In this document: piece by piece, positions 43,120 to 51,731 of the stretch
Layout: each line of letters opens with the position of its first letter
Numbering within the stretch: position 1 is the stretch's first letter
From: Cribrihabitans_A pelagius
GTDB lineage: Bacteria > Pseudomonadota > Alphaproteobacteria > Rhodobacterales > Rhodobacteraceae
NCBI RefSeq assembly: GCF_048820915.1
Contig: NZ_JBMERR010000025.1
Coordinates: forward strand, 1-64,000
DNA: 64,000 nt
Reading direction: 5' to 3'
Notes under the pieces: model-generated
What the model saw: the letters and a program-made list of their open reading frames with translations, nothing else
The model's database searches: none
Told to the model about the DNA's origin: nothing
Translations under genes and position numbers: made by a program

Positions 43120-43296
43120 CTAGCTGAACGACCAGTTCGTCATGTAGGCGGCCATCGCCTGCGCGAGCCCCATGGCGCCGTTTTCCATCGCGCCGGAGAT
43201 CAGCACCGCGAGCCCGATGATTGCAGCGCTCAGAACAACCCAGTCGACGGTGATGGCACCGTCATCGCTTGCCAGAAAGGACCAAAGCCGTTTCAT
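43120..43296 (-). CDS. Flp-family pilin, diverged copy
   Basis: A 58-residue small pilin-like protein, MKRLWSFLASDDGAITVDWVV at its start, that shares D-D-G/S-G-A-I/V-T-V-D-W-V-V-L with the two pilins upstream but differs in its hydrophobic segment and C-terminus (Y-M-T-N-W-S-F-S). The G-A-I-T-V-D-W core resembles the cleavage region of Flp pilins processed by CpaA. It could be a minor pilin. It lies between a strong hairpin and cpaB. Confidence 0.8.
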   Translation of the reverse strand: MKRLWSFLASDDGAITVDWVVLSAAIIGLAVLISGAMENGAMGLAQAMAAYMTNWSFS

Positions 43297-43333
43297 AGTG
43301 CACACCTCGCTGCGTCAGCCCCTGCGGGGCAAG

Positions 43334-43360
43334 GCGGCGGCCCTTTTCCGGGGCCGCCGC
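43334..43360 (-). terminator. strong hairpin between pilin genes
   Basis: GCGGCGGCCC and GGGCCGCCGC form a perfect 10-bp stem with a seven-base loop, 20 bases past the stop of the middle pilin gene. It lacks a T-tract; it may give partial termination or protect the pilin message. Confidence 0.6.
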
Positions 43361-43379
43361 AAAACCCTGTGCGATGCGC

Positions 43380-43559
43380 TTAGGTCGGCTTCTTGGTCGA
43401 CAGGTAGGACCCGGTGCCGCTGGTCAGGTCGGAGGCGCCGTTCTGGATTGCGGTGTAGACAACGCCGGCCAGGGCGGCGACGGCGGCGGTCAGCACGACC
43501 CAGTCCACGGTCACGGCGCCGGAGTCGTCTTTGCGGAAGTTTTTGATGAACTTGATCAT
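43380..43559 (-). CDS. flp: Flp-family pilin, tandem copy 2
   Basis: A 59-residue pilin identical in amino-acid sequence to the copy at 43853-44032. MIKFIKNFRKDDSGA is a basic leader followed by the V-T-V-D-W-V-V-L-T-A-A-V-A-A-L hydrophobic segment and a C-terminus S-T-K-K-P-T. The DNA differs from the other copy at only about three positions, and similarity extends about 24 bases upstream of the ATG, including the ribosome-binding site CCTTTGGAGGG (minus-strand view). Probably the product of recent duplication or gene conversion. Confidence 0.88.
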   Translation of the reverse strand: MIKFIKNFRKDDSGAVTVDWVVLTAAVAALAGVVYTAIQNGASDLTSGTGSYLSTKKPT

Positions 43560-43793
43560 GGTGTCGTCCCTCCAAAGGATCGCTTGAATTCCAGGTATCT
43601 CCCGCCGGGGGATGCTGGCCCGCTCTCTCACAATGGGCCTGCCCCGCCGGGTTACGAAATCATTAAGCTTTATGAATCTGGCCTGAATGGGGCGGAAACC
43701 TGTGCATATGGCCGCAAAGCGCGAATATCGCCGGCAATTTTCAAGGTATTGATAAGGTTGATTAATTGCTGTTTCGCCGCCATCCCGACGCGG

Positions 43794-43824
43794 GCGGGCC
43801 GCCCCGTGTCCCGGAGCGGCCCGC
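43794..43824 (-). terminator. hairpin after the first pilin gene
   Basis: GCGGGCCGC and GCGGCCCGC pair perfectly (9 bp) with a 13-base loop, beginning about 28 bases past the stop of pilin copy 1. No T-run follows on the minus strand. Confidence 0.55.
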
Positions 43825-43852
43825 TGAGAATTCAAGCTATGCTGGTGTCAGA

Positions 43853-44032
43853 TCAGGTCGGCTTCTTGGTCGACAGGTAGGAGCCGGTGCCGCTGGTCAG
43901 GTCGGAGGCGCCGTTCTGGATGGCGGTGTAGACAACGCCGGCCAGGGCGGCGACGGCGGCGGTCAGCACGACCCAGTCCACGGTCACGGCGCCGGAGTCG
44001 TCTTTGCGGAAGTTTTTGATGAACTTAATCAT
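43853..44032 (-). CDS. flp: Flp-family pilin, tandem copy 1
   Basis: A 59-residue Flp-type pilin, the first gene of the tad cluster and so the one nearest the presumed promoter. The protein is identical to the second copy. Mature Flp subunits polymerise into the adhesive pilus; the prepilin peptidase CpaA encoded at the far end of the cluster would cleave the leader, most likely after D-S-G or G-A before V-T-V-D-W. A ribosome-binding site GGAGGG lies about ten bases before the ATG. Confidence 0.88.
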   Translation of the reverse strand: MIKFIKNFRKDDSGAVTVDWVVLTAAVAALAGVVYTAIQNGASDLTSGTGSYLSTKKPT

Positions 44033-44397
44033 GGTGTCGTCCCTCCAAAGGATCACTGAATTTTGCCTATCCCGCCATCTCTTCAGGGTCGGCTCTCTCA
44101 CCTGCTTGACCACTGTCCGGCTTGGATGAGGATATATAGCCAGCCGAGCGTGGCAGGATTTGGGCTGAATGCTGGAGAATTCGTCTCAATCTTAACTTCC
44201 TGGCAAGAATATTGGTAACGCACTGGCCGTGCGCGATTTTATCCATGGGTGCCAGCCTGCGGCCGTGGCATTTCCGCGCCAGTGGCCGCAAATTATGGCG
44301 AGCGTGCCCGATTCCGGGCCGCTTGGGCTGGCCTTCGGGCGGGGATTTCCCGAGGCTCTCCCAAACCGCAACAAAAACCGCAGCAGGGGCAGGCAGG
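44033..44397. promoter_or_regulatory. divergent region between the pilin operon and the lytic transglycosylase gene
   Basis: This 365-base interval must carry the main tad promoter (minus) and the promoter for the transglycosylase (plus). An AT-rich word GATATATAGCC near 44131-44142 is the best -10-like candidate for the pilin side. No open frame with a ribosome-binding site is seen, though in-frame upstream codons make the transglycosylase frame look longer than it is. Confidence 0.4.
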
Positions 44398-45240
44398 GTG
44401 AAAGCCGTCCACATCGCGATTCTGGCGCTGGCCGCGGCCCTCGTGCCGCCGCAGCCGCACGCCCAGACGGTGCCCGCCCCCGCGCCGCAGCCTTTCCCCG
44501 AATTCGAGGCCAAGCGCATCAAGCCGCCCGTGCCCGGCACCCGCAAACGGATCACCGTGCAGATCGACCCGGATGCGGCCCCCCCGGCCGTGCCCGCCGC
44601 CGCGCCCGCGCCGGGCCCGGACCTGCTGCCGCCCGCTCCCGGCCCGGGCCGCTTTGCCGCCTTCTGGGAGGAGATCACCCCCGAAGCTGCTGCCGCAGGG
44701 ATGGCCATCGGCCCGGGGCGGCTCGACCCCGCCTTGCTGGCGCTTTCCAAGGCCGGAGACGCCGCGGCCCCGCGGCTGCAACTCCTGCAGGACATCGCCG
44801 CCGCCCGCGGAGTGGAGATCCTGACCCAAAGCGCCGGCACCCGGGTCTCTCCGGCGCTGGTGCTGGCGGTGATCGCGGTGGAATCGTCGGGCCGCGCAGG
44901 TGCCGTCAGCCGCGCGGGCGCGCAGGGCCTGATGCAGCTGATGCCCGATACCGCCGCCCGCTTCGGCGTCACCGACCCGCTGGAGGCCAAGCAGAACATC
45001 GCCGGCGGCATCCGTTACCTCGACTGGCTGATGCAGGAGTTCGGCGGCGACCCGATCCTGGTGCTGGCGGGCTACAACGCGGGCGAGGGCGCGGTGCGCG
45101 CCCACAAAGGCGTGCCGCCCTTCGCCGAGACCCGCGACTACGTGCCCAAGGTGCTGGCCGCCTACCAGGTGGCCCGCGGCCTCTGCCTGACCCCGCCGCA
45201 GTTTCTCTCGGACGGCTGCGTGTTCCGGGTGATGCAGTAG
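44398..45240 (+). CDS. lytic transglycosylase, SLT domain
   Basis: A 280-residue periplasmic peptidoglycan-cleaving enzyme. A signal peptide (about 1-21, V-K-A-V-H-I-A-I-L-A-L-A-A-A-L) and a Pro/Ala-rich linker precede a goose-lysozyme-type SLT domain with A-V-I-A-V-E-S-S-G (catalytic Glu), G-L-M-Q-L-M-P-D-T-A and A-G-Y-N-A-G-E-G-A-V. GTG at 44398 is the only start giving a clean signal peptide. Being divergent from the pilin operon, it might open the wall for pilus assembly, though that is inference. Confidence 0.85.
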   Translation: MKAVHIAILALAAALVPPQPHAQTVPAPAPQPFPEFEAKRIKPPVPGTRKRITVQIDPDAAPPAVPAAAPAPGPDLLPPAPGPGRFAAFWEEITPEAAAAGMAIGPGRLDPALLALSKAGDAAAPRLQLLQDIAAARGVEILTQSAGTRVSPALVLAVIAVESSGRAGAVSRAGAQGLMQLMPDTAARFGVTDPLEAKQNIAGGIRYLDWLMQEFGGDPILVLAGYNAGEGAVRAHKGVPPFAETRDYVPKVLAAYQVARGLCLTPPQFLSDGCVFRVMQ

Positions 45241-45271
45241 CCCCCGGCACCAGGGCATCCCGCAAATCCCT

Positions 45272-45332
45272 CGTGAAATCATGACTTTCGCCAAGAGCCG
45301 CCATTTTTCTGCGGTGCGTGGATGATTTCACG
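45272..45332. repeat. 11-bp perfect inverted repeat upstream of the gene at 45348
   Basis: CGTGAAATCAT (45272-45282) and ATGATTTCACG (45322-45332) are perfect reverse complements 39 bases apart. They lie between the transglycosylase stop and the next ATG. They could be paired operators or a long-looped hairpin. Confidence 0.6.
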
Positions 45333-45347
45333 GCCGCATATTTTTAA

Positions 45348-45863
45348 ATGCCCCATTTGGCAGAAAATAGATTGGAGACAGCATTGGATCTCGGGATAGA
45401 CCCGGCCGCCGTGGCCGCTCAGTCACAAGGCTTCAGCAGCAACCTCGCCCTGATCGCCACCATCGCCTTCGTGGGCTTCTTCGGCCGCCTGGTGTTCGTG
45501 GCCTTCGCCCCGGACCTCGCCCCCCGCAACCCGCTGCGCCATCTCTCTGGCGCGGGCTTCCTGCTGCTCGCGGCGGCGATCTTTGGCGGCGGGCTCTATA
45601 CCACGGGGAAGTGGACCAAGGCGGTGGTGCTGTTCAACCGCAACCTGGTGGACCCGGTGATCGTCACCTGGCTGGGCCGGGACAGCTGCGATCCGGCGTC
45701 GGGCAGCTACTGCGTGGTGGTCTTCGAAGCGGAGCGCGAGCTGGTGGTCAACTGGTACGACAAGCGCGTCTACATGTGGGAGATCGTCAACCCGCCCGAA
45801 GGCGCGCCCTGGCACAGCCGCGGCCCGCAGCGCCGCCCGCCCAGCCGCCCGCTCGCCGGCTGA
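45348..45863 (+). CDS. small membrane protein, unknown function
   Basis: A 171-residue protein with two likely membrane segments (about 30-52, L-A-L-I-A-T-I-A-F-V-G-F-F-G-R-L-V-F, and 65-85, G-A-G-F-L-L-L-A-A-A-I-F-G-G-G-L-Y), then a C-terminal soluble domain with C-D-P-A-S-G-S-Y-C and K-R-V-Y-M-W-E-I. No known family recognised. The ATG at 45348 is listed, but a TTG at 45384 is possible. The two Cys suggest a disulfide if the tail is periplasmic. Confidence 0.6.
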   Translation: MPHLAENRLETALDLGIDPAAVAAQSQGFSSNLALIATIAFVGFFGRLVFVAFAPDLAPRNPLRHLSGAGFLLLAAAIFGGGLYTTGKWTKAVVLFNRNLVDPVIVTWLGRDSCDPASGSYCVVVFEAERELVVNWYDKRVYMWEIVNPPEGAPWHSRGPQRRPPSRPLAG

Positions 45864-45874
45864 GAGCAAAGGAA

Positions 45875-45900
45875 AAGGCCCGCCAAAACAGGCGGGCCTT
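45875..45900. terminator. bidirectional hairpin between convergent genes
   Basis: AAGGCCCGCC and GGCGGGCCTT form a perfect 10-bp stem with a six-base loop 12 bases after the stop of the membrane protein gene and about 40 bases past the scoB stop from the other side. Short A/T runs at the stem base allow it to serve both strands. Confidence 0.65.
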
Positions 45901-45942
45901 CGCGTTGTACATTGCCGGACCGCCGCTGCGGCGGCCTCGCGG

Positions 45943-46569
<627 letters not shown>

Positions 46570-46572
46570 GGT

Positions 46573-47277
46573 TCAAGCCTCCTCACGCTTGCGGGTGGTG
46601 CGCTGCTCGATACGCTTTTCGTGGTCGCCCTGGATGATGCGGTGCACGTAGATGCCCGGCAGGTGGATGTGGTCGGGATCGAGCGATCCGCGCGGCACGA
46701 TTTCCTCGACCTCGGCAATGCAGACCTTGCCGCACATGGCGGCGGGCGGGTTGAAGTTGCGCGCTGTCTTGCGGAAGATCAGGTTGCCGGTGTCATCGGC
46801 TTTCCAGGCCTTCACGATGGACAGGTCGGCAAAGATGCCGCGCTCCATGATATAGGTCTCGCCGTCGAACTCCTTGTGCTCCTTGCCCTCAGCGATCTGG
46901 GTGCCGACACCGGTCTTGGTATAGAACCCCGGAATCCCGCAGCCGCCCGCGCGCATCCGCTCGGCGAGCGTGCCTTGCGGGTTGAACTCCAGCTCCAGCT
47001 CGCCCGACAGGTACTGGCGCATGAACTCCGCGTTCTCGCCCACGTAGGAGGAGATCATCTTCTTCACCTGCCGCGTCTGCAGCAGGATGCCGATGCCGAA
47101 ATCATCCACGCCCGCATTGTTGGAGGCAAAGGTCAGGTCCTTGGTGCCCGCGTCCTTGATTGCCTGCAGCAGAAGTTCGGGGATGCCGCAGAGGCCGAAG
47201 CCGCCCGCCGCAATGAACATGCCGTCGAAAAGCAGCCCGTCAAGCGCTTCGGCGGCGTTCGAATATACCTTTTTCAT
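46573..47277 (-). CDS. scoA: 3-oxoacid CoA-transferase subunit A
   Basis: A 234-residue alpha subunit of the same enzyme, with the CoA-transferase I signature G-G-F-G-L-C-G-I-P-E near residue 25 and G-A/V-G-T-Q-I-A-E-G-K around 125. ATG at 47277 follows GGGAGAA and gives the canonical start MKKVYSNAAEAL. A perfect 8-6-8 palindrome about 60 bases upstream of the start suggests control by a TetR- or GntR-type repressor. Confidence 0.92.
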   Translation of the reverse strand: MKKVYSNAAEALDGLLFDGMFIAAGGFGLCGIPELLLQAIKDAGTKDLTFASNNAGVDDFGIGILLQTRQVKKMISSYVGENAEFMRQYLSGELELEFNPQGTLAERMRAGGCGIPGFYTKTGVGTQIAEGKEHKEFDGETYIMERGIFADLSIVKAWKADDTGNLIFRKTARNFNPPAAMCGKVCIAEVEEIVPRGSLDPDHIHLPGIYVHRIIQGDHEKRIEQRTTRKREEA

Positions 47278-47338
47278 GGAGTTCTCCCATAAACTGCCAA
47301 TTACAACGGTTCTGGCGGCGGGGCGGGAGAGAGTCAAC

Positions 47339-47360
47339 AATACCGAGGCGGATCGGTATT
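47339..47360 (-). promoter_or_regulatory. palindromic operator upstream of scoAB
   Basis: AATACCGA, six bases, TCGGTATT: a perfect 8-bp inverted repeat 62 bases upstream of the scoA ATG. Size and symmetry suit a dimeric repressor such as a TetR-family protein. A TTGACT lies next to it on the minus strand and may be the -35 element. No regulator gene is adjacent. Confidence 0.55.
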
Positions 47361-47433
47361 TCTACGGAGCGCCCGGCACGCGCCGTCCCGCGCAGAGGGG
47401 CGCTGCCCCTCTTGGCCTTTCGGCCAATTCACC

Positions 47434-47520
47434 CCGGGGTACTTCGGGCCAGAAAGTAGTCCAGGCGTTTAGTTCAGAGGGAGGTGCCACTTTCTGACTG
47501 CAAATACCCCCGCCGGAGGC
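47434..47520. repeat. two degenerate GAGTATTT-type repeats before topA end
   Basis: GGGGTACTTCGGGCCAGAAAG (47436-47456, plus) and, on the minus strand, CCTCCGGCGGGGGTATTTGC (from 47519) are diverged members of the family seen at 5801-5906 and 27368-27480. The second lies 40 bases past the topA stop. Just to the left, TTGGCC-TTTC-GGCCAA (about 47412-47427) is a small hairpin. Confidence 0.55.
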
Positions 47521-47560
47521 CCGCCGCGCGCCAGCGCAGCGGTTGGCAGCGCGCGATGGT

Positions 47561-50176
47561 TTAACTCTTGGCCGCGGCTTTCTTGGCGGGTGCCTTTTTC
47601 TTGGCCGCCGGTTTTTTCTTGGCGGTCTTCTTGCCCGCTTTCTCGGTGATCAGTTGAACCGCCATTTCCATAGTCATGTCCTTGGGCTCCACGTCCTTGG
47701 GCAGGGTGGCGTTCACCTTTTCCCATTTCACGTAAGGCCCGTAGCGGCCGTCCATGATGTTGACCGCGCCGCCGCTCTCGGGGTGTTCGCCCAACTCCTT
47801 CAGCGGTTTTGCCGCCGCCCGGCTGCCGCGGCGGCCGGGGTTGGCGCGTTTTTCGGCCAGGAGCTCCACCGCGCGGTTCATGCCGATCTCGAAGACGTCG
47901 TTGGGGTCCTTGAGGTTGGCGTAAACCGGCTTTTCCTCCTCCGGCAGCTGGTGCATCAGGTAGGGCCCGAAGCGGCCGAAGTTCGACGAGATCATGCCGC
48001 CTTCCGGATGCTCGCCGATCTGGCGCGGCAGGCTCAGGAGCGTGAGCGCCTTCTCCAGGTCCATGTCGTCCTTGTTCCAGCCCTTCGGCAGGCTGGCGCG
48101 CGGCGGCTTCTTGTTCTCTGGCGTGGCTTCGCCGCGCTGCACGTAAGGCCCGAAGCGGCCGGACTTCAGGTGGATCTCATCGCCCTCATCGACCCCCAGC
48201 ACGCGCTCGTCGCCATCGGCGCCTTCGCCGGCGATGGGGCGTGTGTAGGTGCACTCGGGGTAGTTGCCGCAGCCGACAAAGCCGCCCGTGCGCGAGGTCT
48301 TGAGGTGCAGCTGACCCTGGCCGCATTTCGGGCAGATGCGCGGGTCGGTGCCATCTTCGCGCGGGGGGTAAAGCTGCGGCGCCAGCGCGTCGTCGAGCAC
48401 GTCCAGCACCTCGGTGATGCGCAGCTCAGAGGTCTCGGCAATCGCGGCGGAGAAGTCGCGCCAGAACCGGCCCAGCAGGTCCTTGTAATCGCGCTGGCCC
48501 GCGCTCACGTCATCGAGCTCTTCCTCCAGGTTGGCGGTGAACTCGTAGCCGACGTATTTGCGGAAGAAATTCAGCAGGAAGATGGTGACGATCCGGCCCT
48601 TGTCCTCGGGGAACAGGCGGTTCTTGTCCTTGCGGACATATTCGCGGTCCTGGATCGTGGTGATCACCGAAGCATAGGTCGAGGGACGGCCGATGCCGAG
48701 CTCTTCCATGCGCTTGACCAGCGTCGCCTCGGTGTAGCGGGGCGGCGGCTGAGTGTGGTGCTGCAGCGCCAGCACGGCACCGTCTTCGGACAGCACCGAA
48801 GCGTCCTTGCCGGCCTTTTCCGCCTGCGCCGCAAGCACGCCTGCAAACTTCAGCGCCTCGCCTTCCATGATCTGCGGCAGGCGCTTGTCGTCCTCGTCCG
48901 CGACATCGTCGCGGCCTTCCTCGTAGACCCGCAGGAAGCCGTCGAACAGCACCACCTGGCCGGTCGCGCGCAGCACCACCTGGCCATCGTCCGAGCCGAT
49001 GTCGACAGTGGTGCGCTCCAACCGGGCGCCTTCCATCTGGCAGGACAGCGTGCGCTTCCAGATCAGGTCGTAGAGCTTGCGCTGGTCGTCATCGCTCACC
49101 TTCAGCGAGGCGGCATCGCGGCCCATGTCGGTGGGGCGGATGCATTCGTGCGCCTCCTGGGCGTTCTTTGCCTTATTCTTGTAGATCCGGGGCTTGCCCG
49201 GCACGTACTCCCCGCCATAGCGCTGGGTGATCTCGGCGCGCGCCGCCTCGACCGCTTCCGGCGCCATGTCGATACCGTCGGTCCGCATGTAGGTGATGTG
49301 GCCCGCCTCATAGAGCCGCTGCGCCGCGTTCATCGTCTGCCGCGCGCCCATGCCGAATTTGCGGCTGGCTTCCTGCTGCAGGGTGGAGGTCATGAAGGGG
49401 GCCGAGGGGTTGCGGGAGGCGGGCTTGGCCTCCACCGACACGACCTTGAGCTTGCGCGAGGCAACCGCCTGCACCGCCAGCTCGGCCGCGGTGGAATTGG
49501 CGAGGCTGTATTTGTCCAGCTTATCGCCGCCCAGCACCGTGAGGCGCGCCTCGAAATCCTGGCCGCGCGGGGTCTTGAGGCTGGCGCGGACCGACCAGTA
49601 TTCCTGCGGGTTGAAAGCCTCGATCTCCATCTCGCGCTCGACGATCAGGCGCAGGCAGACCGACTGCACCCGGCCCGCCGAGCGCGCGCCCGGCAGCTTG
49701 CGCCACAGCACCGGCGACAGGTTGAAGCCCACCAGGTAGTCCAGCGCGCGGCGGGCCAGATAGGCTTCGACCAGCGGCAGGTCGACCTGGCGCGGGTTCT
49801 TCATCGCCTCGGCGACAGCTTCCTTCGTGATCGCGTTGAAGGTCACCCGGCTGACCGCGGTGTCCTTCTTGATCGAGCGCCGCTTGGTCAGCGCCTCCTG
49901 CAGGTGCCAGCTGATCGCCTCGCCCTCGCGGTCGGGGTCGGTGGCGAGGATCAGGGCGTTGTCGTCCTTCAGCGCGTCGGCGATCGCCTTCACGTGCTTG
50001 CGGCTGTCGGCGCCGACTTCCCAGGTCATGCCGAAATCCGCCTCCGGGTCGACCGAGCCGTCTTTGGCCGGCAGGTCGCGCACATGCCCGTAGGAGGCCA
50101 GAACGGTGTAGTCAGAGCCAAGGTACTTGTTGATCGTCTTCGCTTTGGCTGGGGATTCGACAACGACAACTGGCAT
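47561..50176 (-). CDS. topA: DNA topoisomerase I
   Basis: An 871-residue type IA topoisomerase that relaxes negative supercoils. The TOPRIM domain opens the protein (V-V-V-E-S-P-A-K-A-K-T-I), the active-site Tyr is in the Y-M-R-T-D-G-type segment (I-T-Y-M-R-T-D-G), and there is one C4 zinc ribbon (C-P-K-C-G ... C-G-N-Y-P-E-C). Three R-F/Y-G-P-Y repeats follow, and the C-terminus is a Lys/Ala-rich tail typical of alphaproteobacterial TopA. It lies downstream of dprA on the same strand, 153 bases apart. Confidence 0.96.
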   Translation of the reverse strand: MPVVVVESPAKAKTINKYLGSDYTVLASYGHVRDLPAKDGSVDPEADFGMTWEVGADSRKHVKAIADALKDDNALILATDPDREGEAISWHLQEALTKRRSIKKDTAVSRVTFNAITKEAVAEAMKNPRQVDLPLVEAYLARRALDYLVGFNLSPVLWRKLPGARSAGRVQSVCLRLIVEREMEIEAFNPQEYWSVRASLKTPRGQDFEARLTVLGGDKLDKYSLANSTAAELAVQAVASRKLKVVSVEAKPASRNPSAPFMTSTLQQEASRKFGMGARQTMNAAQRLYEAGHITYMRTDGIDMAPEAVEAARAEITQRYGGEYVPGKPRIYKNKAKNAQEAHECIRPTDMGRDAASLKVSDDDQRKLYDLIWKRTLSCQMEGARLERTTVDIGSDDGQVVLRATGQVVLFDGFLRVYEEGRDDVADEDDKRLPQIMEGEALKFAGVLAAQAEKAGKDASVLSEDGAVLALQHHTQPPPRYTEATLVKRMEELGIGRPSTYASVITTIQDREYVRKDKNRLFPEDKGRIVTIFLLNFFRKYVGYEFTANLEEELDDVSAGQRDYKDLLGRFWRDFSAAIAETSELRITEVLDVLDDALAPQLYPPREDGTDPRICPKCGQGQLHLKTSRTGGFVGCGNYPECTYTRPIAGEGADGDERVLGVDEGDEIHLKSGRFGPYVQRGEATPENKKPPRASLPKGWNKDDMDLEKALTLLSLPRQIGEHPEGGMISSNFGRFGPYLMHQLPEEEKPVYANLKDPNDVFEIGMNRAVELLAEKRANPGRRGSRAAAKPLKELGEHPESGGAVNIMDGRYGPYVKWEKVNATLPKDVEPKDMTMEMAVQLITEKAGKKTAKKKPAAKKKAPAKKAAAKS

Positions 50177-50329
50177 AAATTCTCTGACCTCTCGGGAGTG
50201 ATTTGGCGCGTTCTAGGCGGGGCAAGATGTGGGGCGCAAGAGGAGATTGTCAATCCGCAGCCATCGGACGGGGGGCCGGGGCTGGCGATACCGGGAGGTT
50301 GAGAGGGGGTTGCGGCGCTGCCGCGGCGG

Positions 50330-51526
50330 TCAGCCTTCGCGTGTGGATGCGCGGCAGAGCAGCCCGCCGGGGCCGCGGCTCAGCGCGCCCTCCAGCTCGA
50401 GGTCGGTGAGCGCGGGCGCGAGGTCGCCGGGTGTGAGCGCCAGGTCCCGCAGCAGCGCTTCCTCCGGCGTGGGGGAGGGGCCGAGCCGGTCGAGGATCTG
50501 CTGGTGCAGGGCATGGGTCTCGGCGAGGCTGCGTTTTTGCGGCGGCGGCGGCGGCAGGTCCGCCAGGGCCGCGCTGAGAGCCTTGGCCGGTGGCGGGGCC
50601 TCCGGGGCCGCCTGTGCCTCCGCGGCTTCCGGCAGCGGCGGCAATGCGGCCAGCACGTCTTCGGCGCCGCGCACCAGCTGGGCGCCGTCACGGATCAGCA
50701 TATTGCAGCCCGAGGCGCGGGCATCGAAGGGGTGGCCCGGCACCGCCAGCACCTCGCGGCCGTAATCCAGCGCCTGCTGCGCGGTGATCAGGCTGCCGGA
50801 GCGGGCCGCGGCCTCGACCACCACGGTGGCGCGGGCAATGCCGGCGATGATCCGGTTGCGGCGCGGGAAATGGCGCGCCTGCGGCGCCAGCCCCATCGGC
50901 TGTTCCGACAGAATCACGCCCGTCTCGCCAATGCGGGCGGCAAGGGCTGCATTGGAGGCAGGGTAAACAACATCGGCGCCGCCTGCGAGCACCGCCACCG
51001 TGCCGGTCTCCAGCGCGCCTTCATGGGCGGCGGTGTCGACGCCGCGGGCCAGGCCCGAGACCACCACATGGCCTGCCGCGCCCAGTTCGCGTGCCAGCGC
51101 CCGCGCCATGCGGGTGCCAAGCGAGGACGCGTTGCGCGCGCCGGCAAGTGCGACGGCGGGACGCGCCAGAACATCGATGTCGCCGATCGCCCACAGCAAG
51201 GGCGGGGCGTCCTTCAAGGTCATCAGAAGTTCGGGATATCCAGGGCCTGCGTAGCACAAAAGCCGCGCTTTGGCGGCTTTTGCGGCATTTATTTCGGCGT
51301 CCACCGCATTGGCAGGGCATGTTTCATACCCCTTGATACCTGCGGAGCGTGCCAGTTCAGGCAACGCATCCAGCGCGTTCTGCGCTGAACCGTATTGGTT
51401 GAGCAGCCGGTGAAAGGTCACCGCGCCAACCCGTTTGGAGCGCAACAGACGAAGCCAGGAAAACTGAAGCTCTTCCGTGGTGGGTGGGAGTGGGGGGTGA
51501 GTGGAAGAATGTGCTTCTTCAGTCAT
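50330..51526 (-). CDS. dprA: DNA processing protein DprA
   Basis: A 398-residue protein that loads RecA on incoming single-stranded DNA in transformation. The N-terminal SAM-like region is followed by the Rossmann-type domain with G-A-R-N-A-S-S-L-G, V-S-G-L-A-R-G-V-D-T-A-A-H, L-A-G-G-A-D-V-V-Y-P and A-R-S-G-S-L-I-T-A-Q-Q-A-L-D. A Pro/Ala-rich linker (about 300-335) leads to a C-terminal winged helix. Its presence suggests competence or gene-transfer-agent uptake capacity. Confidence 0.94.
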   Translation of the reverse strand: MTEEAHSSTHPPLPPTTEELQFSWLRLLRSKRVGAVTFHRLLNQYGSAQNALDALPELARSAGIKGYETCPANAVDAEINAAKAAKARLLCYAGPGYPELLMTLKDAPPLLWAIGDIDVLARPAVALAGARNASSLGTRMARALARELGAAGHVVVSGLARGVDTAAHEGALETGTVAVLAGGADVVYPASNAALAARIGETGVILSEQPMGLAPQARHFPRRNRIIAGIARATVVVEAAARSGSLITAQQALDYGREVLAVPGHPFDARASGCNMLIRDGAQLVRGAEDVLAALPPLPEAAEAQAAPEAPPPAKALSAALADLPPPPPQKRSLAETHALHQQILDRLGPSPTPEEALLRDLALTPGDLAPALTDLELEGALSRGPGGLLCRASTREG

Positions 51527-51731
51527 CCGCGGCTCCGCCTGTTTGCAGGATTAGAATTAACCTTGAGGGGGTTAACAGGTGGTGAACGCGCTGCAATTTT
51601 TCCGTGATTCTTCGCTAATTACGGTAAGTATCTAATACTAAATGGGTATTTTCGCCTCCCGGGCAGGAGGGGCTGCGGACAATGTGCGGGCCGGGGCAGC
51701 AGAGCCCCGGCCGGGTTAACGCCAGGCGGCC

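Noticed and set aside
32888..44032. tad cluster as a horizontally acquired island
   Set aside because: Composition and codon use look like the flanks, and no integrase, tRNA or direct repeats bound it.
47543..50302. 919-residue plus-strand open frame opposite topA
   Set aside because: Covers topA in antisense; topA has complete motifs and the antisense product resembles nothing.
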